Shown here: piece after piece, positions 1 to 9,176 of the stretch
How the letters are laid out: each line of letters starts with the position of its first letter
How positions within the stretch are numbered: position 1 is the stretch's first letter
Assembly (NCBI RefSeq): GCF_004352915.1
Contig: NZ_SJSY01000072.1
Location: 124,001-188,000, forward strand
Length of the DNA: 64,000 bases
DNA from: Flavobacterium zhairuonense
GTDB taxonomy: Bacteria; Bacteroidota; Bacteroidia; Flavobacteriales; Flavobacteriaceae
Direction: 5' to 3'
Position numbers and translations under genes: made by a program
The notes under the pieces: model-generated
Told to the model about the DNA's origin: nothing
The model's database searches: none
The model's input: only the letters and a program-made list of their open reading frames with translations

Positions 1-526
1 ATTCTACACGGTTCCAAACAGTAGAATCTGATTTTGGCTGATCGTTGTAGATTTGAGTCATAAACTCAACATTGTAACGTAAAAAGTCGATTAATTCGCA
101 AGAAGAATCGATTTCTGCTTGGTGAATATTTTTAGATTGACCAATCATTGTTGCAGCGTTGATACGCGCTCTGTATGGTCCTGCGATAAGTTCAGCAGCT
201 TTTAAGAAAATAGCAGCACGTTGTTCCCATGCCATGTTTGCCCATGCTTTTCTTGCTTCAAGTGCATTCGCAATCGCTTTTTCAATATGTTGTTTTTCAG
301 CTAAATGATATTTTCCAACAACGTGTTTGTGATCGTGTGGAGCTGTAATGTTTCTTGTATTTCCAGTTTTGATTTCTTCACTTCCAATATATAAAGGAAC
401 GTCAATTTGAGAGTTCCACATTGTAGTGTAAGCTGCCTGAACTGCGGCTTTTTCTGGTGAGTTCGGTGCATAGCTTTTAACTGGCTCGTTTACCGCTTTT
501 GGTACATGAAAGAATCCTTTTAACAT
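1..526 (-). CDS. pruA: L-glutamate gamma-semialdehyde dehydrogenase (delta-1-pyrroline-5-carboxylate dehydrogenase), 5' part only
   Basis: Only the first 175 codons are present, read from the ATG at 524-526; the rest lies beyond the window start. The product oxidises glutamate semialdehyde (from proline via P5C) to glutamate with NAD+. The visible part begins MLKGFFHVPKAVNEPVKSYA and continues into the aldehyde dehydrogenase N-terminal fold, with the family-typical stretches ARKAWANMAWEQRAAIFLKA and NAATMIGQSKN. The catalytic Cys and Glu lie outside the window, so activity cannot be judged. A -7 box sits about 43 bases upstream of the start. The assignment rests on recognising the Bacteroidetes PruA N-terminus. 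Confidence 0.9.
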   Translation of the reverse strand, partial: MLKGFFHVPKAVNEPVKSYAPNSPEKAAVQAAYTTMWNSQIDVPLYIGSEEIKTGNTRNITAPHDHKHVVGKYHLAEKQHIEKAIANALEARKAWANMAWEQRAAIFLKAAELIAGPYRARINAATMIGQSKNIHQAEIDSSCELIDFLRYNVEFMTQIYNDQPKSDSTVWNRVE

Positions 527-568
527 GGGATAAATTATTTTAAAATTACGATTTTGTTCAATTTTTTA

Positions 569-576
569 CAAAAGTA
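569..576 (-). promoter_or_regulatory. -7 promoter box of pruA
   Basis: On the minus strand this reads TACTTTTG, a match to the Bacteroidetes -7 consensus TAnnTTTG, about 43 bases upstream of the pruA ATG. I did not find a clear -33 TTG at the usual distance. Confidence 0.55.
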
Positions 577-753
577 CAAATGATAATTTGAATTTATCAC
601 AATACAATATTAAAAAGTTGTATTTTGATAAACGGATGATTCAGGTTGCAGAATAATTAACATTTTAATTGTATAAAATCGAAATGATTTAAACAAAAAT
701 TAAATGTTTTCTTGAGTTTTATGAAATGAAAAAAAGATTGCTTAAACTATAAA

Positions 754-1140
754 TTAGTTCAATGCAAAAGGAGCACACATTCTAAAAGTAGGAACAATTA
801 CTTTGAATGTTTTTGTCGTAGTAAAATTGATCATATTAAAATGACCTTTCATAGCGCCGTAAGGTGATGATAATAAGCAGCCAGAACTATAAGTATGATT
901 TTCGCCTGGTTTTAGAACTGGTTTTTTACCAATTACGCCTTCGCCATCCACAATGTCTAAGTCGTTTAGCGAATCAAAAATTTCCCAGTGACGAGAAGTC
1001 AATTGAACAGAATCTTTGCTGTGGTTTTCAATTGTAACTACATAACTAAAAGCAAAATGAATCTTGTAGTTTTTGAAGTAAGTTCCTTCAAAACTAGTTA
1101 AAACTGATATTTTTATGCCTCTTGTAATTTGAGAAACCAT
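754..1140 (-). CDS. apaG: ApaG (DUF525) family protein
   Basis: The 128-residue protein is of normal length for ApaG, a small immunoglobulin-like beta-sandwich domain. The hallmark glycine-rich segment is visible as SSPYGAMKGHF near residues 90-100, followed by the conserved end VIVPTFRMCAPF. ApaG has been linked to Co2+/Mg2+ resistance in enterobacteria, but its biochemical role is not settled. The gene has its own -7 box about 34 bases upstream of the ATG and is followed downstream (lower coordinates) by pruA. The family call is secure; the function is known only by name. Confidence 0.93.
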   Translation of the reverse strand: MVSQITRGIKISVLTSFEGTYFKNYKIHFAFSYVVTIENHSKDSVQLTSRHWEIFDSLNDLDIVDGEGVIGKKPVLKPGENHTYSSGCLLSSPYGAMKGHFNMINFTTTKTFKVIVPTFRMCAPFALN

Positions 1141-1173
1141 ACTAAAGTAGTATATATGTGTACGTTATAGTTG

Positions 1174-1181
1174 CAAATCTA
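1174..1181 (-). promoter_or_regulatory. -7 promoter box of apaG
   Basis: Minus-strand TAGATTTG matches TAnnTTTG, 33-40 bases upstream of the apaG start codon. Confidence 0.55.
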
Positions 1182-1219
1182 CGAAAAAAAATGATTGAAG
1201 TGAAAACGTTAACATTGTT

Positions 1220-2479
1220 TTAATTTACGATGTTTATTGAGTTTCCGTTTCCTTTTCCAATGACTCTTTGATAACGATCTGAAGTTTCTTTGTAATACAC
1301 TAAGATGGTGTATTCATTTTCAGTCTGATAAAAATTTCCATCAACAGCATTTTCGTAATCGATATTTCCTTTTTTATCAACGGTTCTGTATTGATAATTG
1401 GTAAAACCTTGTTTGATCATGACAGCTTTTTCAAAGATTGCCTTGTCAGGATTATAATCCATTTTATATTCTGGTGAAAGGCTGTAATTATTAAACATTC
1501 CAGCAATATAGATGTCTTTGTTCAATTGAAAAGCTGGCGCCGATAACGTGAAATAAACCCAAGCATAATCAGCTTCGATTTCTTGTTTGAATCCGTTGAT
1601 GTTTTTCACTACAAAATTTCCATTTACATCTTCATAAAGTGTGTAAATTTGGTTGCCTCTTGCGTGATTGGTGTACAAATAAGAACTGTAAACGTCATTG
1701 TTGGAACCCATTTTGGCGACATTATTGCTAGCCGCGCGAATGTCTTTGTTTTCAAAACACAAAAATTCATTACCTCCCCAAAATTGGGTTTCTTTATCGT
1801 ATTTATACACCATTTGATTTCCTATGGTATATTGTGGAGGAACATTTTTGATGCTGGTTTTAAAATCACCATTTTGCAATAAAAGCACTTTTACGTTCTG
1901 CAAAGGGGTTTGAAAAGTAATGTCATTTGACAAAATAGTAAATTCAAGATTTTGCTTAAAATCAATATTGCTGAGGTTTCGGGTGCGTTTTACCAAACAT
2001 GCAACTGTCGAATGATTTTCGTAAAGAACAAATTTTCTGGAGAAAACAACTTCCTTATCTTCATTTAGGATTTTCAACATATAATTACCCGAAATTCTAA
2101 GCTGTGTTGTGAATTGATTTGGAAAAGTCAATGTGTAATGCGTGTAACCTTGAAGCGTGTTGAATGAATTAGAAAAATCAGTAATTCTTTGATTATCAAA
2201 ACCGCGAATGTATTCCGTTTTCGGAATATCTGACGGAATCCAATTGTAATCACAATGAACCAATTCAAAATAATAATTCGCTTCGTTGCCAAATAAATCA
2301 TCAAATTGAAAGGAAAATACAGAGCCCAATTCAAAAATAGGAACCACATTTGAATCATTTTGAACGAATGATGCGGTCTTGATATTATATGGAGGATCTA
2401 CTTCGTTTTGTACTTCTTGGGCTTTCGCCGAAGTAAAAATAAAAAGCAAAAGAAAGCTTATAGATAAAAATTTTGGCAT
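1220..2479 (-). CDS. Type IX secretion system plug-family protein (DUF5103)
   Basis: I place the start at the ATG at 2477-2479, not the upstream ATG at 2536, because it directly precedes a signal peptide (MPKFLSISFLLLFIFTSAKA). The product has 419 residues. The mature protein has features of the family formerly called DUF5103: an N-terminal domain with ELVHCDYNW and a C-terminal beta-rich part with YIAGMFNNYSLSPEYKMDYN. Family members include the Plug protein that closes the lateral or periplasmic opening of the SprA translocon in F. johnsoniae. The presumed location is the periplasmic face of the outer membrane. The helicase gene lies just upstream on the same strand, with 75 bases between it and this start. 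The link to T9SS is by family; no other T9SS core gene is in the window. Confidence 0.8.
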   Translation of the reverse strand: MPKFLSISFLLLFIFTSAKAQEVQNEVDPPYNIKTASFVQNDSNVVPIFELGSVFSFQFDDLFGNEANYYFELVHCDYNWIPSDIPKTEYIRGFDNQRITDFSNSFNTLQGYTHYTLTFPNQFTTQLRISGNYMLKILNEDKEVVFSRKFVLYENHSTVACLVKRTRNLSNIDFKQNLEFTILSNDITFQTPLQNVKVLLLQNGDFKTSIKNVPPQYTIGNQMVYKYDKETQFWGGNEFLCFENKDIRAASNNVAKMGSNNDVYSSYLYTNHARGNQIYTLYEDVNGNFVVKNINGFKQEIEADYAWVYFTLSAPAFQLNKDIYIAGMFNNYSLSPEYKMDYNPDKAIFEKAVMIKQGFTNYQYRTVDKKGNIDYENAVDGNFYQTENEYTILVYYKETSDRYQRVIGKGNGNSINIVN

Positions 2480-2554
2480 TTGATAGATTGTAAGATTTGT
2501 AAATATAACAATTTTATACAACGAAAAATATGCCAATCTATTGGATTTAACAAT

Positions 2555-5458
2555 TTACGAACCCAAAATGTATTCTAAATTTCCTTCAATTTCATCATTG
2601 ATGTAGCTTTCCTCTAAGAGAGAATCCGATAACAGTTTTTTGTTTTCCTGAAGTTTGATGATTTTTTCCTCAACTGTATTTTTCGAAATAAAACGAATCA
2701 CGTTTACTTTATTCATTTGTCCAATTCTGTGTGCTCGCCCAATACCTTGTTTTTCAGCAAAAGGATTCCACCAAGGATCTAAAAACAAAACATAAGAAGC
2801 TTTGGTGATATTTAATCCAACGCCTCCTGCTTTAAGCGAAATAAAAAACAATAGTGGATTTTCTTTTTCCTGAAAACGTTTTACTTCTTGTTCTCGTTTG
2901 CTGGCTGGAGTTTCTCCAGTAATTTCACAGAATTCAATTTTGTTTTCTTTACACCAATCAGTATAGAAATTCAAATTCGTAACAAATGAACTAAAAATGA
3001 TTACTTTTTGTTTTGCTTTGACTAAATTTTCAAGATAATTGGTAACAGCAATAAATTTCCCAGAATCAATTTCCGATTCCTGATCAACCATTTTTGGATG
3101 ATTGCTCAGTTGACGTAATTTCATTAAGGTGTTGATTATGCTGATTTTGTCAGGAGATCCGTCCGTTTTAAGCAAGAAATTACGAGCTTTAGATTTTTCT
3201 TTTTCGTATAATTTTTCCTGTTCAGGATCCATATCGCAATAGTAAATTTGCTCAGTCAATTCTGGTAAATCTTTTAAAACCTGTTCTTTGGTTCTTCGTA
3301 AAATATAAGGAGCGATAAGGTTTTTTAATTCACTTAAAACTTCTTCATTTTGTTTTTTCTCAATCGGATTTTTGAAGTTTTCCATAAAGAAGGCATAGCT
3401 TCCCAAAATATCCGGATTGATAAACTGCATTTGCGACCATAAATCGTCAAGCGAATTCTCAATCGGTGTACCACTCAAGGCAATTTTATGTCCCGTGCTG
3501 ATTTTATTTATGGCTTTAAAAATCTTAGAGTTTTTGTTTTTGATATATTGACTTTCGTCCAAAATCAAATAACGGAAATCGTATTTTTCTAAAATAGAAA
3601 TATCTCGGTGAATGATGCTGTAACTTGTAAAAATCAAATCAGTCGAATTGATTCTACTTGCTAAAATTTTACGGTCATTGCCGATATATTGCATTTTCGA
3701 AAAGTGCGGCGTGAATTTTCCGGCTTCATTAAACCAGTTAAAAACCAATGAAGAAGGCAAAACAATCAAAGCTTTTAAAGGCTCTCTTTCGACAGTTGTT
3801 TCGTTTGAGAATAAGTCAAAATTGGTTGTTTTGGTTGTAAAACCTAATTGTTCTTGTACAGAAACCAAAACAGACAACGTCTGTAAAGTTTTCCCAAGTC
3901 CCATATCATCGGCCAGACATGCACCCATATTAGAATTAAAATGCCCCAAAAGCCATTTTACACCATCAATTTGATAAGGTCTTAAAGTAGCTTTTATTAA
4001 ATCTGAAGCCGTAAATTCAGCTTGGTGAATTTCTTCTAAATCATTGTCAATTTCTGAAATTCCATCTAAAGCCGTGAAATTGCTTTTACGTAAAAGTATT
4101 GCGCCGTTTTCTGTTTTGGCTAATTTTGCCAAAGAACCATATTTGCTGAACCATTCTAACGGAATCAAAAAATAGTTTCCGTCAGGCAATTGGAAAAGTC
4201 TTTCTTTGCTTTTTATATTCGGAATGATTTCACTGAAATTGATTTTGTAATTGCCAATTGTAATCATGATTTTAATGTCAAACCAATCGGCTTTTGTTTC
4301 TTTTGCAATTGAAATCGTATTGCTTTCTGTAATGATTTCTTTGCTTTCTAGTTTTAGATTTTGAATTGTAAAACCTAAATTTTCTAGTTTTTCTTTATTT
4401 TCAATGATCAATTGGATATTGATATAAGGATCCGAAGTTTCGGCTTCAGAATTTAATCCAAATAATTCGTTTTTAATTTTTTCTAAACCAATTTCGAGTA
4501 GTTTTTCGGCATATAAATTTTCATCCGCACTTCGTTTAAACTGAATTATTCGAGGCTCATTAGCTACACTGAAATCAACATATGAATGTGTTTTTTTGGT
4601 TTTGCTCCCATCAAATGTGTACCCATTGTAGTCAAAATACAAATTGAGATAATAGCAGTTTTTAAAGAAATCAAAAACGGGTTGAATCGTGCAGGATATA
4701 ATTTGGTCACGAAGTTCAATTTCAAAACCATTGGCTTCGATATCAATTTTTTTGGCTATTTCGGGAATGAAATTCTTAAAATAATCATCAACTAATTTTG
4801 ATGGAATTTCGATTGATTTTTTCTTTAAAAAAGGGGTCAGTTTTTTGCCATTCAATTCTTTTAGTTGTCCTAGTTTTTTATTGACAATTAGCCAGCCTGG
4901 CTCATCAGAAAGAATATCTACTTTATTGTCCATCGGCAAAAATGTAGTTTCATTTTCTTTTAAAGAAAGTGTATAAGTGATGCCTTCTGAATGTTTGTCG
5001 AATTGAATTTGAGGCTCAAAATCCAGCGGATCAATGTTGACTCTGGAACGGTAGAAATCTTTCTCCGGTCCTAAGTCAATAGATAGGGGATATTGTTCCT
5101 GTACAATTAAGCTGTAAAACGGACTTAAATTAATTTTTAAGTGCTGGCGAATAGCAAAATCAATTTTGGAGTCTTTCTGCAAATCGGCAATTGTTTTAGC
5201 TGATTTTACTTTTGCACTGAATTTTTTAAATACAAATTCAGGTTTTAAAGATTCGCAGATGTTGAGGATTCTTTTGGAATTGGAATCTAAATTTTCGAAA
5301 TCAATTCCGAAACTTTCAATTATTGTTTTTGTTGCTTTTTTGTCTAGATATTTGATTTCGCTAGTATTTTCAACGATATATGCTGTTGGGATATAGGCAT
5401 TCAGATTTTTTTCAAAACTGATGTCAAAACAGAACTGAAATGGTTTTGTAGGTTCCAA
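2555..5458 (-). CDS. SNF2-family DNA helicase/ATPase (DEAD-box type)
   Basis: The 967-residue protein has a long N-terminal region (about 500 residues) without a motif I recognise, then a complete Swi2/Snf2 motor. The Walker A site is DMGLGKT (near residue 520), the Walker B box is LDESQYIKN (near 633, so DESQ rather than DEAH), and the second RecA lobe ends in FLDPWWNP and the arginine-finger segment GRAHRIGQ (near 910). Such enzymes translocate on double-stranded DNA and remodel protein-DNA or transcription complexes. I saw no SWIM-type cysteine cluster. It is followed downstream by the plug-family gene, and a hairpin lies upstream that may end transcription of the methyltransferase gene. 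The substrate is unknown. Confidence 0.9.
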   Translation of the reverse strand: MEPTKPFQFCFDISFEKNLNAYIPTAYIVENTSEIKYLDKKATKTIIESFGIDFENLDSNSKRILNICESLKPEFVFKKFSAKVKSAKTIADLQKDSKIDFAIRQHLKINLSPFYSLIVQEQYPLSIDLGPEKDFYRSRVNIDPLDFEPQIQFDKHSEGITYTLSLKENETTFLPMDNKVDILSDEPGWLIVNKKLGQLKELNGKKLTPFLKKKSIEIPSKLVDDYFKNFIPEIAKKIDIEANGFEIELRDQIISCTIQPVFDFFKNCYYLNLYFDYNGYTFDGSKTKKTHSYVDFSVANEPRIIQFKRSADENLYAEKLLEIGLEKIKNELFGLNSEAETSDPYINIQLIIENKEKLENLGFTIQNLKLESKEIITESNTISIAKETKADWFDIKIMITIGNYKINFSEIIPNIKSKERLFQLPDGNYFLIPLEWFSKYGSLAKLAKTENGAILLRKSNFTALDGISEIDNDLEEIHQAEFTASDLIKATLRPYQIDGVKWLLGHFNSNMGACLADDMGLGKTLQTLSVLVSVQEQLGFTTKTTNFDLFSNETTVEREPLKALIVLPSSLVFNWFNEAGKFTPHFSKMQYIGNDRKILASRINSTDLIFTSYSIIHRDISILEKYDFRYLILDESQYIKNKNSKIFKAINKISTGHKIALSGTPIENSLDDLWSQMQFINPDILGSYAFFMENFKNPIEKKQNEEVLSELKNLIAPYILRRTKEQVLKDLPELTEQIYYCDMDPEQEKLYEKEKSKARNFLLKTDGSPDKISIINTLMKLRQLSNHPKMVDQESEIDSGKFIAVTNYLENLVKAKQKVIIFSSFVTNLNFYTDWCKENKIEFCEITGETPASKREQEVKRFQEKENPLLFFISLKAGGVGLNITKASYVLFLDPWWNPFAEKQGIGRAHRIGQMNKVNVIRFISKNTVEEKIIKLQENKKLLSDSLLEESYINDEIEGNLEYILGS

Positions 5459-5505
5459 AATTTGTGGTTTAGTTGGCTTATAGTTTGGTTAGTTCTAAAA
5501 TTTAA

Positions 5506-5539
5506 AAAGTTTTCAAAATAGGGCTATTCTGAAAACTTT
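5506..5539 (-). terminator. Hairpin terminator downstream of the methyltransferase gene
   Basis: Ten-base arms AAAGTTTTCA (5506-5515) and TGAAAACTTT (5530-5539) enclose a loop that itself contains a short palindrome. On the minus strand the hairpin runs into a T-rich tract, so it would end transcripts coming from the methyltransferase gene. Confidence 0.5.
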
Positions 5540-5540
5540 C

Positions 5541-5569
5541 TAAATGAACTTATATCACTTATATGGTGA
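5541..5569. repeat. Dispersed intergenic repeat, copy 1
   Basis: The sequence beginning TAAATGAACTTATATCACTT and ending TATGGTGA closely matches a second copy at 16945-16972 next to pepE, and its reverse complement resembles 16897-16916. Both direct copies sit just past the stop codon of a minus-strand gene. Confidence 0.5.
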
Positions 5570-5575
5570 AAAAAA

Positions 5576-6349
5576 TTAGTTTTCCTGTTTAAAGCAAAGC
5601 GGAATAATTTCGCCTTTTGCCAAACAGTATTTTTCAACTAATTCTGGTGCAATTTTGTTAGTGTAATCTTCTTCAATTACAATAAAACCAATACTTCTTA
5701 ATTTATCGAAATAATCGCGTCCGTAAACACGAACGTGGTCGTATTGTCCGAAGATTTTAGCACGTTCTTTTTGGTCTGTAATCGAGTCATCTGCAAAAGT
5801 AACTTCGCGAGATAAATCCTGTGGAATCTGCAAAATCGCCATCCCGCCTGGTTTTAAAACACGGTATAATTCCAGCATCGCTTTAGTGTCGTCCGGAATG
5901 TGCTCTAAAACGTGATTGCACAAAATAACGTCATATTCGTTGTCTTTGAAAGGGAGATTACAGATGTCAGCTTTTACATCTGCCAAAGGCGAAAGCAAAT
6001 CGGTTGTCGTGTAATCTAAGTTTTTTTGCTTGCGGAATCTTTTGTAAAAAGCTTGTTCCGGAGCAAAATGCAATACTTTTTTTGGTGCTGTAAAAAAATC
6101 AGTCTGATCGTTTAAATACAGCCAAAGTAAGCGGTGTCTTTCTAAAGAAAGCGTGCTTGGTGAAAGCACATTATTACGTTGTTTTCCGTATCCATAAGGC
6201 AGAAAAGATCTAAAACTTTTTCCGTCGATAGGATCAGTATATTTACTTCCTCTTAAAGATAAAGCTAAAATTGGTCGCGCTACATAACTCAAGCGAATTA
6301 ATAATGGGCGCGGGATTGTATTAAGGACTAATTTAAATAGTTTTTTCAC
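5576..6349 (-). CDS. Class I SAM-dependent methyltransferase
   Basis: I choose the GTG at 6347-6349 as start (257 residues, beginning MKKLFKLVLNTIPRPLL), because the longer reading frame from 6388 adds a stretch that overlaps an intergenic repeat. The centre carries a Methyltransf_11-type core: FAPEQAFYKRF at the motif I position, then CNHVLEHIPDDT and YRVLKPGGMAILQIP. The strict GxGxG loop is not present; FAPE replaces it, as in other families of this type. The substrate is unknown. A hydrophobic N-terminal helix may associate with the membrane. It is followed by a hairpin terminator. Confidence 0.8.
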   Translation of the reverse strand: MKKLFKLVLNTIPRPLLIRLSYVARPILALSLRGSKYTDPIDGKSFRSFLPYGYGKQRNNVLSPSTLSLERHRLLWLYLNDQTDFFTAPKKVLHFAPEQAFYKRFRKQKNLDYTTTDLLSPLADVKADICNLPFKDNEYDVILCNHVLEHIPDDTKAMLELYRVLKPGGMAILQIPQDLSREVTFADDSITDQKERAKIFGQYDHVRVYGRDYFDKLRSIGFIVIEEDYTNKIAPELVEKYCLAKGEIIPLCFKQEN

Positions 6350-6366
6350 AGTTAAATAAATTTGAA

Positions 6367-6394
6367 CACGAATTTCGCAAATTGACACGGATTA
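6367..6394. repeat. Repeat flanking the GxxExxY gene, left copy
   Basis: The segment containing CACGAATTTCGCAAATTGAC and ACGGATTA has an inverted counterpart at 6842-6872 on the other side of the 6431-6805 gene. Another related piece (GCCACGAATTCGCGAATTT) is at 7756-7774. Confidence 0.5.
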
Positions 6395-6430
6395 ACGTTG
6401 TGCTGAAATTTCACGAACTTTTGATTTGGG

Positions 6431-6805
6431 TTAAAGTATTATTCTTTTGTATTTAAGGCTGTCTTCTCCAAAATTGACTAATAAACCAAGTTTGTTTTTT
6501 GACGCAGCTAAATAATTTAATGTCTGCTTAATTTCACTTGTTGTTAATGTTGCAATTGCTTTGAGTTCTAAAATGATTTCATCGAAAACAACAAAATCTG
6601 CAAAATAATAACTCGGTAATATAATCTCTTTGTAAACGATATTATATTTTAATTCTCGATTATACGGAATGTCATTTCTTTGAAATTCATATTCTAAAGC
6701 ATCTCCATAAACCTTTTCGCTATGTCCTTTTCCTAATATTTTATGGACCTCCATACAAATCCCAATAATTTTATAGGATTCTTCTCTTAAATACAATTCA
6801 CTCAT
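6431..6805 (-). CDS. GxxExxY protein (PDDEXK-like family)
   Basis: The 124-residue protein has the signature that names the family: Gly27, Glu30 and Tyr33 within GKGHSEKVYGDALEYEF, followed by YYFADFVVFDEIILELKAI, whose D...ExK pattern resembles a PDDEXK nuclease core. No activity has been firmly established for the family. These genes are common in flavobacteria as isolated single genes with varying neighbours. Here the gene is bracketed by inverted copies of a short repeat (6367-6394 and 6842-6872) and sits between map and the methyltransferase gene. Family assignment is firm; nuclease function is inference. Confidence 0.85.
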   Translation of the reverse strand: MSELYLREESYKIIGICMEVHKILGKGHSEKVYGDALEYEFQRNDIPYNRELKYNIVYKEIILPSYYFADFVVFDEIILELKAIATLTTSEIKQTLNYLAASKNKLGLLVNFGEDSLKYKRIIL

Positions 6806-6841
6806 TATTTTTATTTCGTTTTAGTGCAATTTTTATCAGAA

Positions 6842-6872
6842 CACTAATCCGTGATAATTCGTGAAATTAGTG
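6842..6872. repeat. Repeat flanking the GxxExxY gene, right copy
   Basis: CACTAATCCGTGATAATTCG followed by TGAAATTAGTG is both internally palindromic at its ends (CACTAAT/ATTAGTG) and an inverted relative of 6367-6394. Confidence 0.5.
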
Positions 6873-7691
6873 TTATAAAATAAGTGGTATTTGTCTGAAT
6901 TCATCTTCTTCGTTGCTTTCGATTCCTAAAGCTTTGTAGATGTATTGAAAAGTCGATAATAATTCTGGTTTTCCATCAACTAAGGCAACGTCATGTTCAA
7001 AATGTGCACTAGGTTTTCCGTCAGCCGTTGTAATTGTCCAGCCGTCTTTGTGTTGTTTGATGTTTCTTGTTCCCATGTTAATCATTGGCTCGATAGCGAC
7101 AACCATTCCTTCAACGAAAAGTTTTCCACGTCCTCGTTTTCCGTAGTTTGGCATTTCTGGTTCTTCATGCATTTTTTGTCCAACACCATGCCCAACTAAT
7201 TCACGAACTACTCCGTAACCGTGAGCTTCAGTATATTTTTGGATCGCATTTCCAACATCTTCAACGCGATTTCCAGCTTTAAATTCTCTGATTCCAACGT
7301 AAAGAGATTCTTTTGTTACCTGAAGCAGTTTTTTTACTTCGGGAGCAACCTCTCCAATTTCGAAACTGTACGCGTGATCGCCGTGGAAACCATTTTTAAA
7401 AGCGCCACAGTCAACCGAAATTACGTCACCACTTTTAAGAGGAACATTATTAGGAATACCGTGAACAACCTGAGAATTTGGACTCATGCAAAGTGAATTC
7501 GGGAAATCGTACAATCCAAGGAAACTTGGAACTGCGCCGTGATCACGAATAAATTCTTCTGCTAATTTGTCAAGATATAATGTAGTAACTCCTTCTTTAA
7601 TTTCAGAAGCAATCATTCCTAATGTTTTAGATACGATTAAAGCGCTTTCACGCATTAATTCAATTTCCTCTCTAGTTTTTTGGATAATCAT
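6873..7691 (-). CDS. map: Type I methionine aminopeptidase
   Basis: The enzyme removes the initiator methionine from nascent proteins. I start at the ATG at 7689-7691 (MIIQKTREEIELMRES, 272 residues) and not at 7724, because the extra residues are unlike the family and lie across the promoter box. All metal-ligand segments are visible: the two aspartates in SVDCGAFKNGFHGDHA, the histidine in GHGVGQKMHEEPEMPNYG, the glutamate in VVAIEPM and the last glutamate in HFEHDVALV. The length fits type Ia enzymes with a short C-terminal extension. A -7 box lies about 23 bases upstream of the start. Confidence 0.96.
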   Translation of the reverse strand: MIIQKTREEIELMRESALIVSKTLGMIASEIKEGVTTLYLDKLAEEFIRDHGAVPSFLGLYDFPNSLCMSPNSQVVHGIPNNVPLKSGDVISVDCGAFKNGFHGDHAYSFEIGEVAPEVKKLLQVTKESLYVGIREFKAGNRVEDVGNAIQKYTEAHGYGVVRELVGHGVGQKMHEEPEMPNYGKRGRGKLFVEGMVVAIEPMINMGTRNIKQHKDGWTITTADGKPSAHFEHDVALVDGKPELLSTFQYIYKALGIESNEEDEFRQIPLIL

Positions 7692-7713
7692 ATTTTTTCC
7701 ATTTTTCAGTTCG

Positions 7714-7721
7714 CAAAAGTA
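7714..7721 (-). promoter_or_regulatory. -7 promoter box of map
   Basis: Minus-strand TACTTTTG matches TAnnTTTG 23-30 bases upstream of the map ATG. Its position supports the shorter start. Confidence 0.6.
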
Positions 7722-7913
7722 CAATTTTTATCTCATTTTTTGAGTAATTTTTTTCGCCACGAATTCGCGAATTTATGTAAATCTAAATTGGTGAAATTCA
7801 ATTTTGCCAAATTTAGATTTTAGAGATAAAAAGAAAGTTCCTGAATTCGTGACTAATAATGCAAGCGCTTTTAAGAAAAAAGCCATAAATTAGTAGTAGA
7901 AACACATATAATC

Positions 7914-9167
7914 ATGGAAACTATTACAGATAAAGATATAGCCAAAGTAAAAGCGCTGAAGAAAATGAAGAGAAATGCTTTGGGACTTTTGGGGATTGCA
8001 GTGTTGTTGTTTTTAGTTGCGATTTATTTTAAAATTCCAATGTTGCAGGCTTTTAGCGAAGCCGCGATGGTAGGAGGAATTGCCGATTGGTTTGCGGTTG
8101 TGGCTTTGTTTCGTCACCCAATGGGAATTCCGATTTGGCATACAGCAATTATTCCCACCAAGAAAAATGAAATAGGAGAGAATCTTGGGAATTTTGTTTC
8201 TGAGGAATTTCTTGATCGTGAAAAATTAGAAATTAAATTAGATGAATTCAATTTTGCAACCAAAGCTTCAGAATGGCTTTCGCACGAGGAAAATGCCAAT
8301 AATATTGCCAATGCAGTTGCAGTGAGTGTTATCCCGGGAATTCTAAGAACTATTAAAGATGAAGATGTAAAGCAATTTATTCAAGTTCAGTTTAAAGAAA
8401 AAATAGAAGGAATAAATTTTGGAGAATGGGTGGCATTGGCATTAGAGCCTTTTCAAAAAGGAAATTTAAAAAATCAAATGCTTACGAATCTTCTTGAAGT
8501 GATGAGCAGCGAATTGACTAACAATAAGGATTTAATTCGACAGAAGGTAAAAGCTTCAACTCCGTTTTTAAGTTTCGGATTAGCGGATAAAAGCATCACT
8601 GAAGGTGTTTTTAATGGTCTGCAAGATTTTTTAAATGAAGCAAAAAAGCCAGAAAGTGCAGTGCGTTTAAAAATTGACGAGTATATTTTTAACTTTTTGG
8701 AAAAAGTCAAAAATTCTGAAGAAATGCGAGTTAAAATCAATGATATGATTTTGGGTTTTGTTGGAAAAAAAGAAGTTCAGGATTACATCAACGGAATTTG
8801 GGATGAAATCAAACTTTCTATTACAAACGATTTAAGTCGAGGCGACGATTCGTCAATAAAAAATAACATCGCAGATTTGATTCAAACTTTTGGAAACGGA
8901 ATTAAGGAAGATGCTGTAATGATCGATAAAATAAACGGATTTATCAAGAATGATTTATTGTCAATGCTTTTGAACAATAAAAAAGTAATTGGAGATTTGA
9001 TTTCATCAACCGTAAAAAGTTGGGATGGAAAAGAAGTTTCAGAAAAACTGGAATTAGAAATCGGAAAAGACCTTCAATATATTAGAATCAACGGAACTTT
9101 GGTTGGTGGATTTATTGGTCTTGTTATTTATGGGGTGGAGCAGATTTATCATTATTTTATAATGTGA
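7914..9167 (+). CDS. DUF445 family membrane protein
   Basis: The 417-residue protein starts with a charged segment, then a membrane helix (ALGLLGIAVLLFLVAIYFKI) and the family signature EAAMVGGIADWFAVVALFRHP, which is diagnostic for DUF445 (YjiN-like). The central 300 residues are helical and soluble, and a second membrane helix ends the protein (GGFIGLVIYGVEQIYHYFIM). The predicted topology is a large loop anchored at both ends in the inner membrane. The function is unknown. The gene stands alone, and a long inverted repeat and a terminator follow its stop. Confidence 0.88.
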   Translation: METITDKDIAKVKALKKMKRNALGLLGIAVLLFLVAIYFKIPMLQAFSEAAMVGGIADWFAVVALFRHPMGIPIWHTAIIPTKKNEIGENLGNFVSEEFLDREKLEIKLDEFNFATKASEWLSHEENANNIANAVAVSVIPGILRTIKDEDVKQFIQVQFKEKIEGINFGEWVALALEPFQKGNLKNQMLTNLLEVMSSELTNNKDLIRQKVKASTPFLSFGLADKSITEGVFNGLQDFLNEAKKPESAVRLKIDEYIFNFLEKVKNSEEMRVKINDMILGFVGKKEVQDYINGIWDEIKLSITNDLSRGDDSSIKNNIADLIQTFGNGIKEDAVMIDKINGFIKNDLLSMLLNNKKVIGDLISSTVKSWDGKEVSEKLELEIGKDLQYIRINGTLVGGFIGLVIYGVEQIYHYFIM

Positions 9168-9176
9168 TATACGCAA

